In this document: piece by piece, positions 32,780-45,372 of the stretch
Layout of the letters: every line of letters begins with the position of its first letter
Numbering within the stretch: position 1 is the stretch's first letter
Assembly: GCA_029204225.1 (NCBI GenBank)
Contig: CM055097.1
Coordinates: 73,481,552-73,545,551, forward strand
Length of the DNA: 64,000 nt
Direction: 5' to 3'
Origin: Diphasiastrum complanatum
Lineage: Eukaryota > Streptophyta > Lycopodiopsida > Lycopodiales > Lycopodiaceae
Position numbers and translations under genes: made by a program
The notes under the pieces: model-generated
Seen by the model: the letters and a program-made list of their open reading frames with translations, nothing else
Told to the model about the DNA's origin: nothing
Databases searched by the model: none

Positions 32780-35700
32780 ATTATCTTGGTGTTCCCGCTC
32801 TTGTTGTTTATTTTCCATTTGAAAACCTTGGTGCTCCCGCTCTTGTTATTTATTTTCCATTTGAAAGCTTTTGGTAGATTCTTGAAAGGTGGATGATCCT
32901 CTCTAAGACTATACTACATCCGTGAGTAGATCTAGCCATCGTGTAACTAGAAATACTTCCAACATGCTAGTACGGTGCAACTCAATACAGTGTTGATTCA
33001 CTCAAAACTTCTTAAAGATTCTTTTTGCATTAAAGTCATTGTTAACATCTTCAAAATGAATTTGATGAGTATTCTCATTACCATTGATCTATATTCAAGA
33101 AGTCTTATCGTGTTACAGGTAGAAAGTACCTACAAGTAGTACCAAAGCATCCTATACAAGTAGTACCAAAGTATCATACACAGGTAGTACCAAGAAGGTG
33201 GAAAGTACCTACAAGTAGTACCAAAGCATCCTATACAGGTAGTACCAAACTATCATACACAAGTAGTACCAAGAAAAGTAAAAGAATCTTAATTGGTAGT
33301 TTGGAGGGTCAAAATAACTACCCGATAGGTTCAAATAGTATCAATCTTTGGTACTCAAAAGTATCAAGAACACGTAAACATTACAAAAAGAGTACAAATT
33401 TTGAAAAACTAGTAGTAACTAAAGCTTAGAATCCACCAATTGGTAAACAACACTAAAATAGTACCAAAAAGACCACAAAGGACTATATGCGAGTTGCGAA
33501 CACAATTAAATATTTTAGACACTATGGTCAATGGGAGCATATTGAGAAAGTACCACCTAGCGATCTATTTTCATTAACCCTCACCATGGATGACCCCACT
33601 CACAACTACAAGTGGGCGAAAATTATGTGGGGCCCTAAAAGCTAGAAGACCTACCACCAAATGCGGATATCTCCTCAACATGTTGGTCACAAAGCAGCTT
33701 GGACATTGAGCGTCCGCGACTTTCAGAGAGCTCGACAACCTCTATCGTAGCACCTGAAAGCGCGCTACCCCACAACTACTAGCAACAAAGAAGCAGAAGG
33801 GTAAGGCAATCAACATGGACGACACTAACTCCCTTGATATCTTAACCAATGATATAGGGGTAGAGTATGCTGAATCCGGCAGGAGCTTGAAACCCTCTCA
33901 AGTCCCAAAGAAGGTCCTAGCGTAGTAGGAGGCCTTACTCCAATAGGCCCAACAATGAAGACAAGTCGCAGTAGTAGCAACAGGAAGCTTGTCGGATGCA
34001 GGAGCTTCAGGTTCTGGTTCAGTAGGCATGGTTTTGTCCACTCAAATCACTTCCACCATTCCACTTTCATTACCTACTTCCACCCCCTCATTCACACAAG
34101 TTATCTTAAGTTTCAAAGTTAGAAACTTTTAAAAGTTCTAACTCCTAAGCTAGAATTTCTAGAATGGCTAGTTTTAAAAGAATCCCATAAGTTAGTGGAT
34201 ACAAATAGACCCTCCTTGTTATAAAAGGAGAGGTATTTGTCATGTACACAACACTTTGAGATTAAGTTATATTATATCATTCTATTTCTTTGTGTTCCCA
34301 TTGGAAGGTGAATAGCTTGAGGGAAGGTGCTCAGGCCTCCTCTTGCCTCCTTTCATTGGATTTATTGTGGCATATTTTTTATTTGCTATTTGCTTAGTTA
34401 GCTGCAATCTATTCTTTCTATCTCCCTTTTGGGTGTTAAATTAGGATCTAATTTAGTAATCTTGGCTAGTTGGGTAAGTCTTAGTCAAGTTAGTTTCTAT
34501 TTCCATTCCAGACACCAGTTGGAAAAACCTTGGTGCTCTGGCTCTTGTTGTTTATTTTCCATTTGAAAGCTTTTGGTAGATTCTTAAAAGGTGGACGATC
34601 CTCTCTAATACTATAGTACATCCATGAGTAGATCTAGCCATCACGTAACTAGAAATACTTCCAACATGCTAGTACCTAGAACTTAGATTCCACCAATTGG
34701 TAAACAACACTAAAATAGTACCAAAAAGACCACAAAGAGTTCCGAACACAAATAAAATTAAAGAATAAAATACCTAATTTTTGTAGTTTTATGTGTAAAA
34801 TATGGTCATGAGAAGTCTAAATAGTACCTATTTGGTAGATTTTAAAATAAAACTTAGACACTTAGTATAAAGACCTAATTTAGTAGTCAGTAGGATCAGA
34901 ATTGGTTTTCGATAAGTTCTTGTAGTACGAATCTTTCATATTAAAGAGTTTCACCAGCACAAAAATAGTACCAAAATAGTACAAAATGTGTAAAATTAGT
35001 ATGACACTGGTGCAGCTCAATACAGTGTTGATTCACTCGAAACTTCTTAAAGATTCTTTCTGCATTAAAGTCATTGTTAACATCTTCAAAGTGAACTTGA
35101 GGAGTATTCTGATTACCACTGATCTATATTCAAGAAGTCTTATCGTGTTACAGGTAGAAAGTACCTACAAGTAGTACCAAAGCATCATATATAGGCAGTA
35201 CCAAAGTATCATACATAGGTAGTACCAGGAAGGGAGAAAGTACCTACAAGTAGTACCAAAGTATCCTATATAGGTAGTACCAAACTATCATACACAGGTA
35301 GTACCAGGAAGGTAGAAAGTACTTGTAGGTAGTACCAAAGCATCATATATAGGTAGTACCAAAGTACCAAAGCATCTTATAGTACCAAAGTACTAAACAT
35401 GGAGAAAGTAAAAGAACCTTAATTGGTAGTCTGGAGGATCAAAATAGTTACATGATAGGTTCAAATAGTATCAATCTTTGGTACTCAAAAGTATCAGGAA
35501 CATGTAAACATTACAAAAATAGTACAAATTTTGTGGAATTGGTAGTAATTAAAGCTTAGAATCCACCAATTGGTAAACAACACCAAAATAGTACCAAAAA
35601 GACCACAAAGGATTGTACGCGAGCTGCGAACACAAATAAATATATAGAAAAAGGTACCTAATTTATAGTTTTATGCATAAAATATGGTCACGAGAAGTCT

Positions 35701-36490
35701 AAATAGTACCTATTTGGCAAATTTCAAAATAAAACCGAGACACTTAGTATAAAAGACCTAATTTGGTAGTCAGTAGGATCAGAATTGTTTTACGATAAGT
35801 TCTTGTAGTACAAATCTTTGATATTAAAGAGTTTCACCAACACAAAAATAGTACCAAAAGATGTAAAATTAGTACCCAACACTAGTGCAGCTCAATACAG
35901 AGTTGGTTCACTCAAAACTTCTTAAAGATTCCTTCTGCATTAAAGTCATTGTTAACATCTTCAAAGTGAATTTAAGGAGTATTCTCATTGCCACTGATCT
36001 ATTATCAAGAAGTCTTATTGTGTTATAGGTAGAAAGTACTTGCAGCTAGTACCAAAGCATCACATACAGATAGTACCAAAGTATCATACACAGGTAGTAC
36101 TAGGAAGGTGGAAAGTACCTACAGGTAGTACCAAAGCATCATATACAGGTAGTACCAAAGTATCATACACAATAGTACCAGGAAGGTAGAAAGTACTTGC
36201 AAGTAGTACCAAAGCATCATATAGTACCAAAGTACTACACATACAAAAAGTAAAAGAACCTTAATTGGTAGTCTAGAGGATCAAAAGTGTTACACGATAG
36301 GTTCAAATAGTACCAATCTTTGGTACTCAAAAGTTTCAAAAACACGTAAACATTACAAAAATAGTACAAATCTTGTAGAATTGGTAGTAACAAAAGCTTA
36401 GAGTCCACCAATTGGTAAACAACACTAAATTAGTATCGAAAAGACCACAAACGATTGTATGCAAGCTGCGAACACAAATAAATATAAAGA
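32780..36490. repeat. GTACCAAAG-rich long tandem array
   Basis: The block AATACAG(T/A)GTTG(A/G)TTCACTC, TTAAAGATTC and CATTGTTAACATCTTC occurs at about 32,975, 35,015 and 35,890; the last two are about 880 bp apart. Each is followed by dense short repeats of AGTACCAAAGCATC(A/C)TATA and AGGTAGTACC, then TTGGTACTCAAAAGT and CCACCAATTGGTAAACAAC. A preceding block, TTGTTTATTTTCCATTTGAAAGC, occurs at 32,806 (twice) and 34,550. Interrupted at about 33,490-34,500. No coding capacity is evident. Unit edges are approximate. Confidence 0.8.
33490..34500 (+). mobile_element. Insertion in the array, with an LTR-like promoter region
   Basis: Sequence unlike the surrounding array. Its first half has broken frames (about 33,600-33,930) of the sort found in LTR elements. 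Its second half carries a TATA box (TTGTTATAAAAGG, about 34,217) followed by a CT-rich leader-like stretch, typical of an LTR U3-R. Ends and family could not be fixed. Fossil. Confidence 0.35.
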
Positions 36491-36725
36491 AAAAATTACC
36501 TAATTTGTTTTCAATTTATCCCAAGTAGATACTTTACTATAATTCAACTGTGAATACCATTCTAGAGCTGACACCTCTAAAGTAGCGGGAAACAGTCTCA
36601 ACATATGTTCATCATCATCTTCTAAATGTGCTCGACACACATTCATGAATCTTTGAATATGTAAATCTGCATCCTTATCTTCTCTTCCTTTAAAATTGGA
36701 AGGATTGCATGAGTCCTCCCATTTT
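36490..36725 (-). pseudogene. Gypsy gag domain fragment
   Basis: Minus-strand PSNFKGREDKDADLHIQRFM, then NVCRAHLEDDDEHMLRLFPA and LEVSALEWYSQLN, STWDKLK is the classic Retrotrans_gag pattern (capsid region). It abuts the end of the GTACCAAAG array. Isolated fossil fragment. Confidence 0.75.
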
Positions 36726-37540
36726 TATTTCTTCCTGTGTTTCTTTCAGTTTTCAATGAGTATGATACTACTTCTGTTATTCTTGTTATTTGTGTTATTT
36801 GATAATTCTTCCTCCATTGTTTTTTGAATTTTCTATGATCTTATTTGAATCCTTTATTGATGATGTCTTATTTGGTGAGAATGCTCTTTCTTTTGTTATT
36901 GGTTCACTTATGTTGTTTATAATTTCTCTAGTTTCTCTAGCTAGCTTCTCAAATATTTATTTTCTCCAAGCTCTTTCTTGAGATCTTCGATCTCTCTCTT
37001 CTCTTTGTTTGTCAAACTGAGTATCACTCATTCAAGACATTCATGTGGTTTACTTTGAGTGACTTCCCGTCTACTTCAAAATAACACCTCAAGGTTAGGA
37101 TGGTGGGGCTAGACTTCACACCTACACCTCTCTGTCCAACACTATACCTTAATCAACATCACTGATTACTAGATTCTGCTCTACTCAATCATCATAACAA
37201 AGTTCCTTCCAAGAATCAAAACATTTTTATCATAGTATAGTCAATTTTAAAAATTCCAACTTTTTTGTTCATTGACTTAACTAATGTTTATAGATTGTAA
37301 CTATTAAATTCCTGAGATTCCGAAGTATGCCAAGTTCGGAACATGTATATTTGAGCTATTATGCGGAAAATTCTTGTTTCAAAGAAAAAGGTAAGTTTTA
37401 GATCAAACTCTCTTGGATCACCAAGATGCATAGAATTAGCTCTTATATTAAATAACTCCTGAGAATAAAAAGAGATTTCTGTTGAAGGAAAGCATATTCT
37501 CAAGTAAAGTCGTAATGGCCTATGGGTTGAAGCCATCCAT
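36726..37540. other. No gene seen
   Basis: Plus-strand frames near 36,790-36,981 are hydrophobic by composition only (F/I/L-rich from T-rich DNA). No recognised feature. Confidence 0.4.
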
Positions 37541-38470
37541 CACAAGCAATCTCTAACATAGAGATCTTTAATCATCATCTATATAGATATCATTGAAAAT
37601 ATCTATCAATATATTTCCCGCAATATCCATAGATCGAACAAGATTGTTAAATGAATGTTGTTCTTGTTCTCCCCAATAGAAGTATTCGCTATTACCCAAC
37701 TCACTCAATGATTCTATTATTTCAGGGTAAGATGGTATAAATCTACTCCATCCCTCTGTTAAGGATAAAATACCTTGTACTTCTTGAATAGTGGTCGAAG
37801 TAGGCCAACTCTGAGAGAAAGCGTGATTAGTTTCAACTATAGGCTGAATTGTTTCTATATTTTTCAAGGATGGTATATAAGGTAATCCCATACTATAGTC
37901 ATATATCTTCTGTAATAAACACTTATATTGCTTCTATAGATGTTCTGGGGCCTTGATAGAATAACTTCCACTGGGTAAACTTTCCTCTATGGTTTCACTA
38001 ATTTCAGAGTCTACTGTGGCCCAACATATGCCATTCAGGGTATATTCTATATTTAAATATATATGATCAATTAAACCCAATTCATATAATGTTTTTAGAA
38101 ACTCTAATATCACTTTTCTTTGAGATTCAGACTTTATCCAAAATTGATAACAATCTATATTTATAGTAACAGGATAACTGTCTCTCTCTCTATTTATTAG
38201 TCCTGGCATTTTTAATTACTTTCACTATCTTGTAAACAGGTTTAGATTCACTTTGTTCCCAAGTTTGTCGATAAGAATGCCAAATTCCCTTCATTAATAC
38301 TTCATATTTCCTTACTAAGTTTCCTTGAGTATTGGTTTGAGTTAGTCTTATTTCACCTATTCCATGTGAGGTTTCCTTAGGAGATTCATACCATATGCAG
38401 TTTCCTCTATACAACACCTCGCAAGGTCTATTCCACTCGGGATGTTCATGATATGGAATTTTAGATTTGT
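37540..38470 (-). mobile_element. Retroelement-like block with RT-thumb-like segment
   Basis: Three consecutive minus-strand frames. The last (37,891-37,568) contains EVQGILSLTEGWSRFIPSYP and IIESLSEL, then FYWGEQEQHSFNNLV. This resembles the RT thumb/RNase H connection of Ty3/Gypsy and caulimovirus-type RT (EV.SFLGL.GYYRRFIP, then W...Q.AF). The two frames upstream (IWYESPKETSHGIGEIRLTQ; QRKVILEFLKTLYELGLI) were not recognised, and no YxDD-containing RT core was seen. Could be an old Gypsy or virus-like copy. Broken. Confidence 0.35.
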
Positions 38471-38589
38471 CAATTTTCGCTTCCTTTTGATATATTTTAA
38501 GTCATTTCTTTAACACAAATTTCATATTCCAACATCATATAGATATATAAGTAATTAATATGGCTTTACATAATTAAAATTTATTCCTC

Positions 38590-38829
38590 CTGTAAATTTA
38601 CGAATATGCCCTTGCCAACAACCCAATATTCCATGCAAGGAGCAAGCATATCGAAGTTGCACATCACTTCGTGAGAGAGAAGCTCATTGGAGGTGAAAAC
38701 AAATTGGAGCACATCGACACATCATCTTGCATTGCAGATATGCTCACCAAACCTTTGAGCAAAAGTTCCTTCAACAAGCATAGAGCCAACCTTGGAGTTA
38801 TACCAAGATCCCTGTTCAAATCAATATAG
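38590..38829 (+). pseudogene. Copia RNase H C-terminal fragment
   Basis: The plus-strand frame ANNPIFHARSKHIEVAHHFV, then HIDTSSCIADMLTKPLSKSS and RANLGVIP is the conserved end of Copia RNase H. It is followed by a purine-containing TTTTTAGGAG and then LTR-like sequence. Fossil. Confidence 0.85.
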
Positions 38830-38844
38830 ATCATTTTTAGGAGT

Positions 38845-39400
38845 GTTAAATTTGAAAAACAATCCATATTGATTTCTTGGCTTGCTACAAATGTTGTACC
38901 ATGCAAGTATGTAGCTTATTAATGCAAAATGCCAAGTTTGGCCTACATAGAACTTGAGCTACATGGTTATGTATTATCTAGTTTGATAAATGCAACTTGC
39001 ATATAGTTTGTAGACATAGAATTAGCATGATTATGCTTGTAGAAACTCGTGGCAACTCACATGCATTAATTGTAAGTGATCCATAGTGACATGCAAGGCA
39101 TGCACAAAGTTTAATGGACATATGCATGATGATTTGGACATTTCTAGTTAGATCTAGTACACTTGTAAAAAGTTGGTAGAATTTCATGCATGACAAGTGA
39201 CAAATGTCACATAGACTCTAGATGTCACTTTAGATGTCATTTTGGAGTGGATAGATATGGTTCTACCTCGAGCTACCTCAAACTCCATAAATATGTGTAG
39301 CTCTCCACACAATCAATAATGAAGAACCAAAGTTCAATTTGATGCAACTGCCATGATCTACCTACGAAAGCTTGACCATCTTTTTCAATGGTTTTATCAT
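38845..39400 (+). repeat. Probable 3' LTR of the preceding Copia fragment
   Basis: Starts TGTTAAATTTGAAAAAC right after the RNase H end. A TATA-like CCATAAATATGTG lies near 39,282, followed by AATCAATAATGAAG. The outer end could not be fixed, so the right coordinate is approximate. Confidence 0.5.
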
Positions 39401-40275
39401 GATAATGTATGTGGTTTTGGAAATATATAATATATATATATAGCTCTAATGATGTTTTTCAACCACTTTGAGCGGTAGCTTTTCCATGTTTTTCAATGGA
39501 TCAGCAATATGGGATTTATTATGCTTGTAAATTGCCATTATGTTTGTTAAGCATAAAGCATATTTTGTAAACCAAAACAGAAACTGAAATCTATTTTTAT
39601 GTTGTTTGGTTTTTTTTTACCTCAGACAATAAATCAGTGAATTATTACTGACTATAAAACTATAATTCTTACTGCAGAAGGTAAATCCGTTAGTCATCTC
39701 TTACTGCATTACACATTTAGTATACATAGACTAATCAGATTTCCATTCTTTAATTCCATTCATAGTCATTGAAATAATACACAGAATAACATTTTCTCAT
39801 CTTCTATTTGTATTATGAAGTGATTTAGGACATGAGTAAAAACAGAGATGAGCAATGGAAATTACCTCAGTCTTTTTACTCTGACTTAAGTTTCAAGAGA
39901 CTGTCCATAGGCTAAGGTCTTTTCCTCAACAGGTCCGGTCCAATAGGTAATTCATTGTTTCAAAGTCACTTTGAATATTTTCTGTAAATGCACCAAATTC
40001 CTTTCACACTACCGGTTCCAATCTTTTACTTTGCCGGGTCATCTTGTTCCAATTTCAAGAAGTCGCAAATCAGACAGAACGGATGTGGTAGCGAAGAGTA
40101 GAGAAAGCTAGTAGAGACCTTAGAGGGATGCGCGGCAGTAGACAACCGAAAGAGAGATATAGGCGCAATGAGCGATGTAAGAGAGATGTAGTAGACGTAG
40201 ATGATAGCGATGGAGTGATGGCTGTACTGAGAGTGAAGGAGTAAGTGGTCTGTCACAGAGAGAGTGGAAGGCACA

Positions 40276-40309
<34 letters not shown>

Positions 40310-41804
40310 GCGCTGACTGTGCTGAGAGAGCGAGCGCGAGAGAGGTACGACTGTGGGAGAGAGAGATAGGCGTAGAGGAGAGATAAATGATTGTCTGTTC
40401 AACGCATTCAGACAGGGAGATTTGACCGACGAGAAAACAATAGGAAAGAGAGCACGCAGATCTGAATGAAATTTGTTCTTGCCATCTTCATACTCCAGAA
40501 TCAACGAACATCATAACAAATCATTAAGGAAGAGAATGGAGCAGATGAATCCCTGCCTCTCTTCATCACCAGAACATTAGAAAATGATCTCTACTCATAA
40601 CCAATAAAACAAGAGCCCTCTTCTACACTCGAACGAATGAATTGCTTCCTCTCGGATCCTTCCTTCTTCTTCTCCTCGTTGAGAGAAAACGGTTCATTTC
40701 CATTCCACTTGAAAACACCAACATCTTTCATTCTCCATTGAATCCCATCCACTAAATCCAAATTCACCAATCCTTACAAAAAATTTCATATCCATTTGAC
40801 ACATGTCCATAGTAACTTGGTTGATTTCAGAAGCACGGAATAGCCCATAGTGAAAACTGCTCCACCGACCATTTGAAGCATCTTTTCTTCATAACTGAAC
40901 TTCATTGAAGGAAAAAAAATGCCTTCAATAAGGTTTTCTAGTTTTCATATTGATACAAAGACTTTTATAAACTATTTTGGCCTTACCAAGACAATTCCTT
41001 CAAAATCTTTAATCATTGGTATTCAGATCCATTCGCCCCATTATGATTGCAACATTCGTAATGAAATGTTTCAGTCCTTTATTTTCCGAGAGACATACAC
41101 TACATTGATTTACAATTCCAACTGCCATTTTGGTAGCATGGCTTTAACTCTATCAGTAGCTGACCAATTCGAATTCTTCAATTTTTTTTCAAAAGCTTAC
41201 TAATTTGTAAAGTAATGTAACTTCATTACTTGGTCGCAGCTTGAAGTTTTCAATTGTCGTCAATGATCTTCTTAGAAATTGTTGTTTTTTCACTAATTGG
41301 TTGTCTTCATCTTGAAAAGAACTTTGATTGTCGTTGTTTGCAGGACCCTTAGCCTTTGGACCTTTCCTTGAAACTTAAGTCAGTGCCTTAAAGGTACCTG
41401 GGCATCTTTTATTAATCATGATATAAAGTACATTTCATCATTACAATATGGTGAAAAATTGCCATTTAATAAAACTACTTAGCAACTGTCGATATTATCA
41501 TCCATCAAAGTCACTTATGAGTGTTGCTAAAAATAGCTTATTGCTATTTAACAAACTTACTAAAAATAGTAACATAGTAAAAATAGCTCTAATTTGTCTG
41601 ATATAACTGTCATTTGAAAATTGATTATAACATTTGAACATGCTATAGAATTTCATAGCTACTCTATAACATAGCCACATTCGTATATCAGTAAAAAGTG
41701 GCATAATAGCATATTTTGCACATATACATCTAGCACATTTTCTTCTAGAAAATCAGCATCAATGATTGTAGTTGCTAAAATTTTGAAATTTTGACCAGAA
41801 AAAT
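39401..41804. other. No gene seen; short GA run
   Basis: AT-rich non-coding sequence. A (GA) run of 28 bp lies at 40,279-40,306 within a purine-rich stretch (40,060-40,400). Open frames at 40,919-41,203 and elsewhere show no protein motif. Confidence 0.4.
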
Positions 41805-42042
41805 GCACTACATCAGTGTTTTCTTTTTCGCCTGTCACAAATCATGTGCAAAAACACAGTGTCACATTTTTTGCCTTTTTCACCTGTGGATATTTACTTG
41901 TATTTATGTAGACAGTCGAGTTTTTTGCCTGTCTTATTTTACATGTAAATATGCAGACTGTGCGACAACATGACTAAAAAATACAACATGAATGGAGGCA
42001 GATTAAAATAGGATTTAGGTGAGTAGAGGAGATAATCCAACA
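41805..42042 (-). repeat. Inverted piece of family C LTR
   Basis: The reverse complement starts TGTTGGATTATCTCCTC and matches the first 240 bp of the 3' LTR at 45,373 with few differences, then diverges. It sits in opposite orientation to that LTR, so it is not the ordinary 5' LTR of the element at 42,043-46,560. Confidence 0.85.
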
Positions 42043-43189
42043 CCCAAGAAAGCATTTGTTGAAACGATACGGAGTAATTGTCTTCTTGTTCTGTAATTCA
42101 GTACCAAATTTTCATACTTAAGTCATTGATAGTTTTTCCTATCACTTAGACTAATCTTCCACATGGATTCTCGAGGGAAAACCAATCCCATCATGGACAA
42201 GCTTGATGGAGGCAATTACCATCTATGGAAATTAAAGATGAAAACTGTATTAATGGCTAAAGGATTGTATGACATTGTTACAGGTGTAGAAGGAAAACCC
42301 GAAGCAGATGCTTTGTAAAAATATATGCTATCATATCATTGTGTTTGACAGTTTTGCAATCTGACCTCTTTGTCGAGAAATCTACTTCTGACATAGTGAT
42401 ACTTGAGTTCAATGTCCAGATGGAAGCTGAAGGATGGAAAGGCTTTCGCACTGATCATCCTAAACATTGCGAATACCTAGATCGGCCATGTATCCAAGGC
42501 CCAGGCATCGAAAGAAGTCTTGGACATCTTGAGCACACTATAGAAGTGCGAGATATAGCTTCCAAGCTACATCTCAAGAAGACATTTTACTCCCTCAAGA
42601 TGGCGAATAGTGATTCCTTGTAGAATCACGTCAACCAATTCAAAAACCTACTAATGCAAATGGCCACTGTCAAATCTGTCATAGACGATCAAGATGCAGT
42701 GATGCAACTGCTAACAAGCTTGCCAAGCTCATACGACAGCTGGGTGATGATCATCATGACACATCCAAAATTGACTCTTACGAGAGTCATTACTATGTTG
42801 TTGCAGGAAGACAGGCGGAGGAACGAAGCCTCAAGTTCCTCAACTTATTCTCATGTTTTATACACCAACAAGAGCACGACTAAGCGGAAAAAGAAGAAAA
42901 GCCCGAAGCAATCAAAGCCAGACCAAAAACCAGCACAACACAAAGAACAATCGAATCCGCAGACGAAGAAGAAGTTGTTTTACAGATACTACAAGTGAAA
43001 CAACCACAAAATTCAAGACTGTCGGATACTGCAAGCAAAGAACAACAGCAAGGGGCAGTTGAATCAAGTGGCAAATGCAGCTACAGAAGCTCCACAACCT
43101 ATTCAAGAAGCGGATCATGATGCCTTCATGACCAACCATCAAGGAGCATCCGGCGACAGTTCTTGGTTCCTGGATTCCGGATTCAATAA

Positions 43190-43440
43190 GAAGAGGACCA
43201 AGCTCACATCATTCATGTGAGATTCCCTCAATTTAGAACCATGTAACTTGACTTTGGAGTTTTTATTATTTTATTCTATTTAGGCCCCAAGTCTTTTATT
43301 CAAGTTCTACCTAACCATTTTGAATGCTCATTGGGTTGGGCTTACACACGCAGGACGTCAGTGCCCTCACACTTATTATTCTAGCTATAAAATGTACTGT
43401 GGTGGGGCCCACTAGGTAAGGCTTGGCCAACAATATTTTA
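43190..43440. other. Foreign segment within Copia C
   Basis: About 250 bp between the gag/protease region and integrase without coding similarity. It contains GCTATAAAATG (about 43,385) and two copies of GTGG(G/T)(G/A)CCCAC. Possibly a small insertion; ends not fixed. Confidence 0.35.
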
Positions 43441-45372
43441 AGTGGTGGGACCCACTTGTTTATTTATGTACAGGAAATACCCACAACAAGAATACATCTC
43501 TATTGAGTTTAAGAAGTACTGCCAAAGCCAAGGCATTGAGCAGCAATTCATCACTCCTTACAGTCCTCAGTCTAATTGCCGAGAGAAAGAACCGTACCCT
43601 GTTGAATTAGTCAAATCTATGCTAGCACATGCATCATTGCCCAAGAGATTCTAGGCCGAAGTTGTCTCCACTGCAGCTTACGTCCAGAATAGATGTTCGA
43701 CCAATGCCCTCTCAGGCAAGACACCCCATGAGGTGTGGACAGGCTCTAAGCCTTCTGTGAAGAACCTAAGAGTGTTTGGATGCGTTGCTACATGCAGATC
43801 CCAAAAGACACGAGGAAGAAATTGGAATTCCAAGGTCTCAAGACCATCCTGGTCGGATATACTTCATATGATAATACATACAAGCTGTATGATCATGATA
43901 CCCAGCAAACTATTGAGGATCAGTTCGTCAACATTAAAGGCAGAGATATTGCTCCAGGAGAATCTTCATCACTTGCCATTGACACAACTGTCCGAGCTTC
44001 TAGCTCAGGCGTGTCCATTGTCGACCCAGTTTTTGATAGTGAATTAGACAAAGACGTTGCTGCTACCCAACAACAAGTCCCAAGAGTGGTTAATCAGTTG
44101 AATCCTCCCAGAAGATCAAGCCAAGTGCGCACACAGCCCACAAGGTATACTCTTGAGTCTACATGTCTCTTGATACAGGAACCGACGATAGTCAAAGAGG
44201 CACTCAGCCAACCGGACTCTGATCTCTGGAGAGAAGCTATGGAATAGAGTATTCCTCTCTAATCAAGAACCAGACGTGGTCACTAGTTGAAGCTCCTATT
44301 GGCTATAATATCATTGATTGCAAATGGATCTTTAAGATCATTACAATGACAACAGAGCAATTGATCGTAGGAAGGCAAGACTGGTAGCACGAGGATTCAC
44401 TTAGATACCCAACGTTGACTGCAGCGAGACTTTCAGTCCAATTTGACATAACTGATATGGACGAAGCTCACTTTTGTCTGGGCATTCAGATCCACAAAGA
44501 CAGAGCGAGACGATTGATTTACATTACTCAACAAAGATATCTTTGCAATATTTTTAACAGATACAATCTAATGAATTGTAAATTAGCTCACTCATCGATG
44601 GATCCAGGTCTGCATTTGTCAAAGGACCAATGTCCCTAGACCAAGTAGGAAGAGGATCAGATGAGAGAGTATCCTTATCGATCGATACTTGGATCTCTCA
44701 TGTACGCAATGGTCTATACAAGACCAAATATCTCTTTTGCAGTAAGCTCACTCAGCCAATATATGGCTAATCTTGGCATTACCCATTAGAAGGCTCTCAT
44801 AAGAGTCATGAGGTATATTTGAGCTACCATGGACTAGTGCATCTGCTATGGAGATGTCAGCAATGACAATCTTCATCAGCTCAATGGATATTTTGATGCA
44901 AGCTGGGGAGGAGATGTAGACAATCGTAAGTCCACATCTGGATTTACATTCTTCTTCAACGACAGTTCTATCTCATGGAACAGTCATAAGCAAACCTCTA
45001 TTGCACTTTCTTCTATAGAAGCAAAATACATTGATGCTTCTCAATCTATTAAGGAAGCGTTTTGGTTGAGAAATTTACTGTCAGACATTAATCCGTATCA
45101 GTACAACCTCACAATTTTATTCTGTGATAATTAGAGTGTTATTGCCTTATCGGCCAACCCTAGATTTCACTCTAGGAGTAAGCACATTGAAATCAGATAT
45201 CACTAAATCATGGGCAAAGTTCTCAACAAGGAGGTGAGCTTAATGTACTGCAGAACGCAGGATATGGTTGCAGATATATTCACGAAGGCATTAAGTATCA
45301 ATGAACAAAACAAATTTTGTGCATTGCTTAGTCTGAAGATCAAGGCATTCACGGATCCAGATTAAGGAGGGG

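Noticed and set aside
32780-36490. CRISPR-like array from regularly spaced GTACCAAAG words
   Set aside because: Spacing is irregular, intervening sequences are themselves repeated, and the context is plant retrotransposon DNA.
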